From Parcubacteria group bacterium GW2011_GWA2_38_13b (GTDB lineage: Bacteria; Patescibacteriota; Minisyncoccia; GWA2-38-13b): 54,526 nt of DNA. The stretch spans positions 126,393 through 180,918 of the forward strand of contig LBUF02000001.1 of assembly GCA_000992445.2 (NCBI GenBank). The letters are read 5' to 3'. This document shows positions 33,984-42,253 of the stretch, piece after piece; position 1 is the first letter of the stretch; each line of letters starts with the position of its first letter. Both the position numbers and the translations under genes were made by a program. Below the pieces are notes generated by a model that was not told where the DNA came from, made no database searches, and saw only the letters and a list, made by a program, of their open reading frames with translations.

Positions 33984-34133
33984 GATTAAAATTTCTAAAT
34001 CCTAACCAACCTAATCAAACCCCAATGAATAATGAAACAAATCCCAAAAAAATAATCCGGACATTGGTTTTTAGAAATTGGGATTTTATTAGAAATTAGA
34101 TTAGTTAAAATAATTAGAAATTCAACAAACCAT

Positions 34134-34340
34134 ATGTTTCTTATCTTGCTCGCTATAATTTTAATAACCGTCATTGTCTATCTGGTTGCCACCGTCGCCA
34201 TTGTTTACCATCTTAAAAAATACGGCGTAAAAGGGGATGCAACGTCAAAAATGGCTTGGGTTGCCATTGGCGCCGCAATAGCATTCATCGTGTCTCTGAC
34301 GATTCTATTGATCGGGACTCCCTGGGAAAATATAAGTTAG
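34134..34340 (+). CDS. Hypothetical small two-helix membrane protein
   Basis: 68 residues forming two transmembrane helices (about 2-25 and 41-62) joined by a basic loop (YHLKKYGVKGDATSK). No family is recognised. The upstream 150 bases carry AT-rich inverted repeats of AAATTTCTAAATCC type. It sits between ruvB and the PH-domain gene on the same strand. Confidence 0.5.
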   Translation: MFLILLAIILITVIVYLVATVAIVYHLKKYGVKGDATSKMAWVAIGAAIAFIVSLTILLIGTPWENIS

Positions 34341-34476
34341 ACATCCCCACCCTTCAAAAACACTAAGACAGGGAAAATCTGTAACCAACTTTAAAATAAA
34401 CTTCAAAACATAATCAATGATTCGTGGCATTAAATTTCTTATTATATTTTTTATTTATGTTTTTGAATGGCAGAAT

Positions 34477-34986
34477 ATGATTAACTTTTTAGAAAACGAA
34501 AATATTATATTGACGTTAAGACGCCATCCTTTGATTATCTATACAAAAATCGCGGCTATCATTATTGTCGCCGCCGCGCCTTTTGTTATTTATCCGTTTA
34601 TCCGCAATTTTTTCCCGCAAATCATAATATATCCGCGAAATATCTTGCTTATTATCGGCGCCATAATATATTATATGTTTATCTGGACTTATTTTTTGAT
34701 AATCTGGGTCGATTATTATCTGGATATGTGGATCGTAACAAATCAAAGAATTATGGACATAGAGCAAAAAGGATTATTTTCACGGGAGGTTTCGGAGTTT
34801 TCCATATCGCGCATCCAAGATGTAACGATAAATATTGTCGGCATCATACCAACATTATTCCACTATGGCGATGTCCATGTCCAAACCGCCGGGGAAGCAA
34901 GACAATTTATTTTTAAAGATATCAAAAATCCGGACAAAGTAAAAGATACCATATTAAACCTGCAATACAAAACACGAAACGAATAA
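34477..34986 (+). CDS. bPH2/DUF304-type PH-domain membrane protein
   Basis: About 169 residues: an N-terminal helix-strand LENENIILTLRRHPL, two transmembrane helices (about 21-45 and 52-75), then a bacterial PH-like domain with WIVTNQRIMDIEQKGLFSREVSEFSISRIQDVTI and a tail with VHVQTAGEARQFIFKDIKNP. This matches the common bPH2 (YdbS/DUF304) family, which is membrane-bound and of unknown function. Family members begin close to the LENE segment, so I prefer the ATG at 34477 over the upstream ATG at 34417, which would add a further hydrophobic segment. yebC begins 16 bases after its stop. Confidence 0.8.
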   Translation: MINFLENENIILTLRRHPLIIYTKIAAIIIVAAAPFVIYPFIRNFFPQIIIYPRNILLIIGAIIYYMFIWTYFLIIWVDYYLDMWIVTNQRIMDIEQKGLFSREVSEFSISRIQDVTINIVGIIPTLFHYGDVHVQTAGEARQFIFKDIKNPDKVKDTILNLQYKTRNE

Positions 34987-35002
34987 CCTAAAAAACATAA
35001 AT

Positions 35003-35734
35003 ATGTCAGGACATTCAAAGTGGGCAAATATAAAAAACAGGAAGGCCTCGGTTGATAAAAAACGAGGTAAACTTTTCAGTAAATTATCCAAAATTATCAC
35101 CGTGGCGGCTAAAGAAAGGGGGGGTGATATACAAATGAACCCCAGGCTGCGTACGGCCATAGAAACGGCGAAAGCCGCCAATATGCCGCAAGATAATATA
35201 GAAAAAGCGGTTAAAAAAGGCACGGGCGAACTGGAGGGCGCGATACTGGAAGAATTCATTTACGAGGCGTACGGTCCGGGCAATTCCGCCATAATAATTG
35301 AAGGCATAACCGACAACAAAAACCGGACCGTCTCGGAAATAAAACATCTTCTTGACCAATATAAAGGAAAATTCGCCAATCCGGGCAATGTTTTATGGAT
35401 GTTTGAAAAAATCGGCAAAATCACAATCAACGGCGTTGAAAATAACGAAATTATTGAATTGACGGCTATTGATGCCGGCGCGGAAGATATAAAAAAAGAA
35501 AGCGACCGAACAATAATATTTACCAAATTCGAAAATTTATATGAACTTAAAAAATCGCTGGAAGAAAATCCCGCGCTTAAAAATATCCGCATAGAATCAG
35601 CAAATACAGTATGGCGAGCAAAAAGCAACACAGAAATTATCGATGAAAAAATAAAAAATTCTTTAGAAAATTTATTGGAAGCGTTGGACGAACATGATGA
35701 CGTGCAAAATATATATTCTAATACCGGGGAATAA
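35003..35734 (+). CDS. yebC: YebC/PmpR-family regulator (TACO1-like)
   Basis: A 243-residue protein with the invariant N-terminus MSGHSKWANIKNRKASVDKKRGKLFSK, the middle RLRTAIETAKAANMPQDNIEKAVKKG block, and YEAYGPGNSAIIIEGITDNKNRT. YebC proteins were first called transcription regulators; recent work links them to relief of ribosome stalling at proline stretches. The gene order yebC-ruvC is conserved in many bacteria, which fits here. Confidence 0.96.
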   Translation: MSGHSKWANIKNRKASVDKKRGKLFSKLSKIITVAAKERGGDIQMNPRLRTAIETAKAANMPQDNIEKAVKKGTGELEGAILEEFIYEAYGPGNSAIIIEGITDNKNRTVSEIKHLLDQYKGKFANPGNVLWMFEKIGKITINGVENNEIIELTAIDAGAEDIKKESDRTIIFTKFENLYELKKSLEENPALKNIRIESANTVWRAKSNTEIIDEKIKNSLENLLEALDEHDDVQNIYSNTGE

Positions 35735-35850
35735 ATTTTCAATTTTCAATGACCAATTTTCAATGAATTTTCAATTTTCAATTTTTTAAACAACTTGAAA
35801 ATTAAAGCATTGACAACTGACTGAAAATTGAAAATTAAAAATTGAAAATT
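35735..35850 (+). repeat. AT-rich inverted and direct repeats between yebC and ruvC
   Basis: Several copies of AATTTTCAATTTTCAAT on the left and their complement ATTGAAAATTAAAAATTGAAAAT on the right make a long, A+T-only stem. The ruvC TTG start codon lies inside the right arm. Confidence 0.6.
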
Positions 35851-36321
35851 TTAGGACTGGATCCCGGCACCACGATTGTCGGCTACGGGATTATAGAAAA
35901 AACTCAAAGCGCTCTCTATTGTATTGATTACGGGGCAATAAAAAGCCCGATGACGCAAAATCGGGATAAGTTTTTAAATATTCACAATAAATTAAATGAA
36001 CTGATTAAAAAACACCGACCGGACGCCGCCGTTATAGAAAAATTATTTTTTTTCAAAAACCTGAAAACGGCCATTGCGGTCAGTGAAGCAAGGGGCGTCT
36101 TAATATTGACTTGCGTCTTAAATCATATACCATTGCAGGAGTATACACCGTTGCAAATAAAACAAGCGGTGACCGGCTACGGAAAAGCGGACAAACAACA
36201 AGTTCAAAAAATGGTTAAAATAATTCTTAATCTCGGCGCAATACCAAAACCGGACGATGCCGCGGATGCTTTAGCGGCCGCCATCTGTCGCGCCAATACC
36301 AACGATGACTTATTTCATTAA
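35842..36321 (+). CDS. ruvC: Holliday junction resolvase RuvC
   Basis: A 159-residue RNase H-fold nuclease that resolves Holliday junctions. The four catalytic acids are visible: D7 (LGLDPGTT), E66 (AVIEKLFF), D139 and D142 (PKPDDAADALAAA). The protein begins directly with KILGLDPG, so the start must be the TTG at 35842; there is no upstream ATG. It overlaps the following 7TM gene by 17 bases. Confidence 0.95.
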   Translation: MKILGLDPGTTIVGYGIIEKTQSALYCIDYGAIKSPMTQNRDKFLNIHNKLNELIKKHRPDAAVIEKLFFFKNLKTAIAVSEARGVLILTCVLNHIPLQEYTPLQIKQAVTGYGKADKQQVQKMVKIILNLGAIPKPDDAADALAAAICRANTNDDLFH

Positions 36322-36976
36322 TTATCTTTTAAATAACGGGGTGCCGCAAGAAACGATTGTCTTGATTTTAATGCTCCCGATCGTCGCGACGATCATCGCT
36401 TTTTCACGGCAAATTATCGGAATCAAAGCATTTGGCATATACACACCGCTTATAATTACTTTCGCTTTTCTCGTTACCGGCATCAAATACGGACTGATTA
36501 TTTTTATTATCATTCTACTGATAGGAAGTTTTGTGCGCGTCGTATTAAAACGCTTTCGTTTTCTCTATCTGCCACGGATGGCCATACTGATTATTCTTGT
36601 AGCCATAATGATACTACTAATGTTTTGGGCGGCAATCTATATAGATCAAATGGTGTTTACCGAAATTTCTATTTTCCCCATTCTTATTATGATAATTCTG
36701 GTTGAAAAATTTATCGCCGCGCAAATAGAAAAAGGATGGCATACGGCAATAATTCTTACTATCGAAACAATCATTATAGCCATAATTTGCTACTTTATTA
36801 TAAATTGGCAAGTATTAAGACTCTTTATATTAAATAATCCCGCCATCGCTATTTTTGGCGCTGTAGCCGTCAATATTTTTCTTGGAAAATGGACCGGTCT
36901 GCGCCTCGTTGAATATATTAGATTTAAAGACGTAATAAAATATGTGGAATTTCCTGAACAATCTTCAAAAAAGTAA
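36305..36976 (+). CDS. 7TM protein of the transglutaminase-associated family
   Basis: A 223-residue protein with about seven transmembrane helices. The segment VPQETIVLILMLPIVATIIAFSRQIIGIKAFGIYTPLIIT and the later FLYLPRMAILIIL match the family '7TM helices usually fused to an inactive transglutaminase'. Here the transglutaminase part is absent and the helices stand alone. In other bacteria this gene is neighbour to a RimK-related ATP-grasp ligase and a retropepsin-like protein; here the next gene is exactly that pair fused together, with a 35-base overlap. The three activities probably form one membrane-linked system. It also overlaps ruvC by 17 bases. Confidence 0.82.
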   Translation: MTYFINYLLNNGVPQETIVLILMLPIVATIIAFSRQIIGIKAFGIYTPLIITFAFLVTGIKYGLIIFIIILLIGSFVRVVLKRFRFLYLPRMAILIILVAIMILLMFWAAIYIDQMVFTEISIFPILIMIILVEKFIAAQIEKGWHTAIILTIETIIIAIICYFIINWQVLRLFILNNPAIAIFGAVAVNIFLGKWTGLRLVEYIRFKDVIKYVEFPEQSSKK

Positions 36977-38258
36977 ACATATACTCGGAATAAACGCAAG
37001 AAACATAAAATACATAACGCCATTTAATCATAAATCAGCGATCCGAATTGCCGATAATAAAATTCTAACGAAGAAAATACTGAAAAAAACGGGATTACCG
37101 GTAGCCATAACCCACGCTATTATTCATAGTCGAAAAGAACTGCAAAATTTCAGCTGGCAAACACTTCCAAAGTCATTTGTCATTAAACCAAACAGAGGAC
37201 TGGGAGGCGAAGGTATAATAGTTGTCTATGGCAAAAAAAAGAATCGAGATTGCTGGGTTAAAGCAGATGGAACCTTGATTACGATTCCTTATTTAATAAA
37301 CCATACATTGGGAATTCTTGACGGGGATTTTTCGCGCGTAAACATACCGGATATAACGATTTTTGAAGAAAGGATAAAAATACACCCCGCGTTAAAACCC
37401 TATGCGTTCTGCGGTCTGCCGGACATAAGAATAATCGTGTTCAATAATATACCGATAATGGCGCAACTGCGATTACCAACCAAGGAATCCGGCGGTACCG
37501 CCAATTTGCACAGAGGCGGCATTGGAGCCGGAATTGATATGGCAAACGGAATTACCACCAACGCCATTCAACGCGACAAAATTATAAATTTTATACCGGA
37601 ATCAATAATACCGGTAAGGGGAATTAAAATCCCGTTTTGGCAAGAAATACTTGAATTAGCCGTTGAAACCCAAAAAATAACGAAATTGGGATTTATGGGC
37701 ATTGACATCGCCATAGACCGCGATAAGGGACCGATAATACTGGAAATTAACGCCCGTCCGGGACTATCTATTCAAATAGCAAATATGGCGCCACTAAATG
37801 AACGCCTAGAACGAATAAAGGGTCTCCACGTAAGGACAACCAAAAAATCGGTACGGCTCTCTAAAGAACTCTTTGGCGGAGAAATTGAGGAAGAAATCGA
37901 AGAAATTTCCGGTAAAAAGGTAATTGGCGCGCGAGAACAGGTTAAAATATTCAGTTCCGATAACGAACAATACGAAACTGTGGCAAAAATTGACACCGGC
38001 GCTTATAGAAGTTCAATATGTTATTCCGTTGCCGATAAACTTAATTTGAATAAATCCATAAAAAAGAAATCAGTCAGAAGCGCGTTGGGAAACGAAGAAA
38101 GAGACATTGTTAGCTTAAAATTTATGCTGGACAATTCATTGATTGACACGGAGGCGTTTCTCGCGAAAAGAGAAAATATGAAACACGATATGATAATCGG
38201 CAGAAAAGACATTAAAAAACACCTTGTGGATGCCGCCAAAAATGTAAGATTAAAATAA
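36942..38258 (+). CDS. ATP-grasp (RimK-related) ligase fused to retropepsin-like domain
   Basis: A 438-residue two-domain protein. Residues about 30-290 are an ATP-grasp ligase of the RimK-related group, with FVIKPNRGLGGEGI (80-92), a Gly-rich loop GGTANLHRGGIGAGI (184-198) and the metal-binding ILEINARPGLSI (266-277). Residues about 325-438 are a retropepsin-like domain (RimB/PF05618 type) with AKIDTGAYRSSI, D351-T-G-A being the aspartyl protease signature, plus MIIGRKDI. ATP-grasp enzymes of this kind join an amino acid to a peptide or protein end; the protease-like domain may trim or reverse it. With the overlapping 7TM gene it makes a compact peptide-modification module of unknown substrate. 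Confidence 0.85.
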   Translation: MWNFLNNLQKSKHILGINARNIKYITPFNHKSAIRIADNKILTKKILKKTGLPVAITHAIIHSRKELQNFSWQTLPKSFVIKPNRGLGGEGIIVVYGKKKNRDCWVKADGTLITIPYLINHTLGILDGDFSRVNIPDITIFEERIKIHPALKPYAFCGLPDIRIIVFNNIPIMAQLRLPTKESGGTANLHRGGIGAGIDMANGITTNAIQRDKIINFIPESIIPVRGIKIPFWQEILELAVETQKITKLGFMGIDIAIDRDKGPIILEINARPGLSIQIANMAPLNERLERIKGLHVRTTKKSVRLSKELFGGEIEEEIEEISGKKVIGAREQVKIFSSDNEQYETVAKIDTGAYRSSICYSVADKLNLNKSIKKKSVRSALGNEERDIVSLKFMLDNSLIDTEAFLAKRENMKHDMIIGRKDIKKHLVDAAKNVRLK

Positions 38259-38283
38259 AATAGCGGTTAAACCGCTATTTTTA
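38258..38283. terminator. Bidirectional terminator between ATP-grasp gene and tyrS
   Basis: AAATAGCGGT-TAA-ACCGCTATTT is a perfect 10-bp hairpin with A and T runs. It ends both convergent genes and overlaps the ATP-grasp stop codon. Confidence 0.8.
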
Positions 38284-39496
38284 CGAATTTCCGTTTTCCC
38301 ACTTTTATTATATCGCTGTCTTTGACGATGATTTTTTTTCGCCAATCAGTTAAAGTTTTATTATCTATTTTAACCGCTCCCTGCTCAATTAAACGTTTGG
38401 CGTCGTTCTTTGAAGACGCTAATTTTAACAATGCCAAAAGTTCAAGCGGCGCGTATTCGCCCGCTTTTATTTTTATTTCCTCAATATCGTCCGGTGTTTC
38501 CTTTTTTTGAACGGTTTTAATAAAATACCGTTCGGCTTTTTGCGCCGCGTCATCGCCGTAAAATATTTTAGCGATTTCCAACGCTAACCGCATTTTTACG
38601 TCCCGCGGATTTTCTTGTTCCAAAATATTTTTTATTTCATCCAATGGCAAATAAGTATTGTTAGTAAATAATATTTCCAACATCTCGTCCGGCTGGGCCA
38701 TAATTTGGCCATACATATCGTCCGGCGAAGCGTCTAAAAAAACGCCAACGCCCCGACTTTTCGACATCATTTCGCCGGTTTTCGGATTTTCCATCAATGT
38801 AAGCGCCACCACATATTTATCTTTATTTTTTAATTTTTTTAGTAAAGTCCGCCCTGCCAGCGCGTTAAAAATTTGATCCGTCCCGCACACCTCCACATCA
38901 ACATCCATTGCCACCGAATCATAGCCCTGCATCAAAGGATATAAAAATTCGTGCAAATATATCGGCTTATTTTCTTTCAACCGTTTTTGGAACATATCGC
39001 GCTCCAATATTTGCTGAACGGTAAAATTGCTTGCCAAACCGACTAAATCCTCTAAATTTAATTTGCGAAGCCAATCGCCATTATACATTATCTTCGGGGG
39101 GTTATTTTTATCTTCAAAATCCATCAATGGTTTTATCACCCCCCGCCATTTTTTAACATTAACCGCCACTTCTTCACGCGACAATCGTTTGCGAATGGAA
39201 TCTTTATCGCTGGGATCGCCGATCGTTGCCGTAAAATCGCCGAAAAGAACAATAACTTCATGACCGAGTTTACGGATTTTTTCCAGAAACATAAAATTCT
39301 TGGCATGGCTTAAATGTAAATTGGGTGCCGTAGCGTCAAAACCGATGTAAAAACGCATCTTTTCGCCGCTCAAAAGTTTATTTCTAAATTCATCTTTTGA
39401 CGGCAAAATTTCCACGATCATGCCCCGATCCAATATTTCGTCTATCTTTTTATGATCAACAATTGTATTGTTCGCCCCGTTAGAGTTTTTACTCAT
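38267..39496 (-). CDS. tyrS: Tyrosyl-tRNA synthetase
   Basis: A 409-residue class I synthetase that charges tRNA-Tyr. It has YIGFDATAPNLHLSHAKN (HIGH-equivalent HLSH at 61-64), FGDFTATIGDPS, the specificity region LYPLMQGYDSVAMDVDVEVCGTDQ, the KMSKS loop as MMSKSRG, and a C-terminal S4 RNA-binding domain (AKRLIEQGAVKIDNKTL). It is of the longer bacterial TyrZ-like type. The first codons (MSKNSNGANN) contain a CTAACGGGG repeat arm that can pair with the leader, so the N-terminal sequence itself may be part of an RNA control element. Confidence 0.96.
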   Translation of the reverse strand: MSKNSNGANNTIVDHKKIDEILDRGMIVEILPSKDEFRNKLLSGEKMRFYIGFDATAPNLHLSHAKNFMFLEKIRKLGHEVIVLFGDFTATIGDPSDKDSIRKRLSREEVAVNVKKWRGVIKPLMDFEDKNNPPKIMYNGDWLRKLNLEDLVGLASNFTVQQILERDMFQKRLKENKPIYLHEFLYPLMQGYDSVAMDVDVEVCGTDQIFNALAGRTLLKKLKNKDKYVVALTLMENPKTGEMMSKSRGVGVFLDASPDDMYGQIMAQPDEMLEILFTNNTYLPLDEIKNILEQENPRDVKMRLALEIAKIFYGDDAAQKAERYFIKTVQKKETPDDIEEIKIKAGEYAPLELLALLKLASSKNDAKRLIEQGAVKIDNKTLTDWRKKIIVKDSDIIKVGKRKFVKIAV

Positions 39497-39582
39497 ATTG
39501 TTTTATTTCCCGATTTTTTAAACATAATTACGACTTTTTATTTGATGCCGCCGTTAATATTTCATAAAGCTTTAACGGAGTT
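39474..39582 (-). promoter_or_regulatory. tyrS leader with alternative inverted-repeat arms
   Basis: On the minus strand, arm A (AACTCCGTTAAA, 39571-39582) can pair with arm B (TATTAACGGCGG, 39548-39559) or with arm C (ACTCTAACGGGG, 39475-39486), which covers codons 4-8 of tyrS. A short ORF MNSVKAL starts in arm A. The layout (upstream arm, near partner, start-proximal partner, short MNxV ORF) repeats that of the ftsH leader. Confidence 0.5.
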
Positions 39583-39667
39583 CATCATAATTTAATAATA
39601 CTATAACAAGCGCGATAAATAAACAATTATTCTTGCTTCAATGATAATTTTATCTTAATGTAATGGT

Positions 39668-42253
39668 ATGGATTATCCTTATAAACATCGTTCGCGTAAA
39701 AAATACAGACATTTCATTAAAACCGCGCTGATAATTATCGCGGTAATGTTTATATTGCTACTTTTATTTATCGCGGGGATATTCGCCTATTTCGCCAAAG
39801 ACCTGCCGGATCCCGCCGAAATATCAGAAAGAAAAATCACCCAATCAACCAAAATTTACGACCGAACCGGCAAAATTCTTTTATATGATATTCACGGAGA
39901 AGAAAAAAGGACAATCATACCTTTTGACGAAATACCGCAATATGTTAAAAACGCGACTATTGTTGCTGAAGATGATGATTTTTACAAACACAGCGGTTTT
40001 GATGTTAAAGGTATAATCAGGGCACTTTGGATTGATATTAAAAATCGGCAAATACGGCAAGGGGGATCGACTATTACCCAACAATTTATCAAACAAGCCG
40101 TTTTAACGTCAGATAGAACATTTACAAGAAAAATCAAGGAAATAATACTGTCCCTGCAAATGGAACAAAAATATTCCAAAGATGAAATTTTGAGTTTTTA
40201 TCTGAATCAAGTTCCCTACGGATCAAACGCTTACGGCATTGAAGCGGCCGCCGTTACGTTTTTTAATAAAACCGCTAAAGATTTAACGTTGGGCGAATCG
40301 GCTATTCTTGCCACACTTCCCAAGGCGCCGACTTATTATTCTCCCTACGGCAACAATAAAAAAGATTTGAAAAACCGACAACTTTATATTTTAGAAAAAA
40401 TGTTTGCCCAAGGATATGTTACCGGGGAAGAATTGGAAAAAGCGAAAAACGAAGAAATGGAATTTTCCCAAGAATTCCGCAACATCCGCGCGCCACACTT
40501 CGTTATGTATATAAAATCCTACTTAGTTGAAAAATACGGCGAAGATGCCATAGAAACAAGAGGTTTTAAGGTGATAACGACGCTTGACTGGGATTTGCAA
40601 GAAAAAGCCGAAAAAATCGTTAAAGAACGGGTTGAAATAAACCGGCAAAGTCATAAAGCGAATAATGCCGCTCTGGTAGCCATAAACCCCAATAACGGAG
40701 AGATATTATCAATGGTCGGATCATACGATTATTTTGACCCCAAAAATGACGGAAATGTTAACGTAACAATCAGGCCGCGCCAACCCGGGTCATCTTTTAA
40801 ACCATTTGCTTACGCCCAAGCGTTTATAAAAGGATTAACGCCCGACACTCTAATATTTGATTTAAAAACGGAATTCAACGCCAACTGTTCCGCGGATGCG
40901 TCGCAAGAAAAAGATCAATATGGTCTTGAATGTTATCATCCGCAAAATTACGATTCGCGCCATAGAGGACCGGTAAAAATTCAAAGCGCGCTTGCCCAAT
41001 CATTGAATATACCGGCGGTTAAAGTTTTATATATAGCCGGTACAGAAGATACAATAAAACTTGCTCAAAAAATGGGAATCACGACATTAAACGATTCTAA
41101 TCGTTATGGCTTATCTTTGGTTCTCGGCGGCGGAGAAGTCACTCTTCTGGACGAAACGGCGGCTTACGGGGTTTTTGCGACCGAAGGAAAAAAATATCCC
41201 ATAAAGCCCGTAATTAAAATTGAGGACGGCAACGGAAAAATAATTGAAGAATTTAATCCGGAAAATACGCAAGGAGAGCAAGTTTTAGATGCCGAGATTA
41301 CAAGACAAATAACGGGCATTTTATCTTCCAACGACTTGCGCTCGCCAATATTCGGCGAATCAAATTATCTTAATTTGGGCAGTATACCGGCGGGAGTGAA
41401 AACAGGCACAACCCAAGAGTATCGAGATGCCTGGACAGTCGGCTACACACCGGATTTAGTTGTCGGCGTATGGGTCGGCAACAACAATAACGCGGCTATG
41501 ATCAAAGCGGACGGCTCTTCCGTTGCCGCTCCAATATGGAATGCTTTTATGAAAGAAGCGCTAAAAGACAAAGAAATAAAAATATTTAACGCTCCGCAAA
41601 AAGTTATTACCGGCAAGAATATTTTAGACGGCGATCTTGACGGCAAAACTTACAAAATTGACAAAATTTCCGGAAAAATCGCCACCGAATTGACGCCGCC
41701 CGATTTAATAGAAGAAAAAATTTATTTTGAAGCTCGCAGTATTTTATATTATATAAATACCGGCAATATCCGTGGGAGTTTTCCCGAAACGCCGGAAAAT
41801 AACCCGCAATTCGCCAATTGGGAATGGCCGATTGCCGAATGGTCAAAAGAGCCGCGCTGCATTAAAGAAAAAATTTCCATAGAAGATACGGAAAATTTTA
41901 ACGAGACGGAAAAATGTTTTGTTTTTAACCGGGAACTGCCGACAGAATACGACAACATTCACACATTGGAGAATAAACCAAAAATCAATATTCTATCTCC
42001 GCGCGAACAACAAACATACAAAAAGGGAGAGTTTAGCCGGATTGAAACTGATATTCAAAGCAATTATAAAATATCACAGGCGAATTTCTTTATTGATGAA
42101 AACCTTATCGGCGGCGACTCAACAAAACCATTCGCGGTGAATTTATTTATCTCCCCAAGCATTGATGCGGGGGAACACAAAATTAAAATCAAAGCCTACG
42201 ATATTTACGGCAACACGGAAGAAATAGAGACCGCGATAAATATCGCCGATTAA
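39668..42253 (+). CDS. Class A penicillin-binding protein (transglycosylase/transpeptidase)
   Basis: An 861-residue peptidoglycan synthase of the PBP1A type. It has a basic cytoplasmic tail, one transmembrane anchor (about 18-42), and a glycosyltransferase domain with catalytic EDDDFYKHSG (E101) and GGSTITQQ (132-139). The transpeptidase domain has PGSSFKPF (SxxK serine), AQSLNIPAVK (SxN) and VKTGTTQEYRDAW (KTG). After residue 760 there is an Ig-like extracellular domain (INILSPREQQTYKKGE...). It builds the cell wall at the outer face of the membrane. Its stop codon overlaps that of the convergent 880-aa gene, with no terminator between them. Confidence 0.95.
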   Translation: MDYPYKHRSRKKYRHFIKTALIIIAVMFILLLLFIAGIFAYFAKDLPDPAEISERKITQSTKIYDRTGKILLYDIHGEEKRTIIPFDEIPQYVKNATIVAEDDDFYKHSGFDVKGIIRALWIDIKNRQIRQGGSTITQQFIKQAVLTSDRTFTRKIKEIILSLQMEQKYSKDEILSFYLNQVPYGSNAYGIEAAAVTFFNKTAKDLTLGESAILATLPKAPTYYSPYGNNKKDLKNRQLYILEKMFAQGYVTGEELEKAKNEEMEFSQEFRNIRAPHFVMYIKSYLVEKYGEDAIETRGFKVITTLDWDLQEKAEKIVKERVEINRQSHKANNAALVAINPNNGEILSMVGSYDYFDPKNDGNVNVTIRPRQPGSSFKPFAYAQAFIKGLTPDTLIFDLKTEFNANCSADASQEKDQYGLECYHPQNYDSRHRGPVKIQSALAQSLNIPAVKVLYIAGTEDTIKLAQKMGITTLNDSNRYGLSLVLGGGEVTLLDETAAYGVFATEGKKYPIKPVIKIEDGNGKIIEEFNPENTQGEQVLDAEITRQITGILSSNDLRSPIFGESNYLNLGSIPAGVKTGTTQEYRDAWTVGYTPDLVVGVWVGNNNNAAMIKADGSSVAAPIWNAFMKEALKDKEIKIFNAPQKVITGKNILDGDLDGKTYKIDKISGKIATELTPPDLIEEKIYFEARSILYYINTGNIRGSFPETPENNPQFANWEWPIAEWSKEPRCIKEKISIEDTENFNETEKCFVFNRELPTEYDNIHTLENKPKINILSPREQQTYKKGEFSRIETDIQSNYKISQANFFIDENLIGGDSTKPFAVNLFISPSIDAGEHKIKIKAYDIYGNTEEIETAINIAD

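Noticed and set aside
36942-38258. Assignment as RimK (ribosomal S6 glutamate ligase) or cyanophycin synthetase
   Set aside because: The ATP-grasp core is of the RimK-related membrane-associated group next to a 7TM gene, and the C-terminal retropepsin domain is absent from RimK itself.
39474-39582. T-box riboswitch upstream of tyrS
   Set aside because: No T-box sequence (AAxxGUGGxACCxxG-type) or terminator/antiterminator pair with a specifier loop was found; the repeats belong to the CCCCGTTA family instead.
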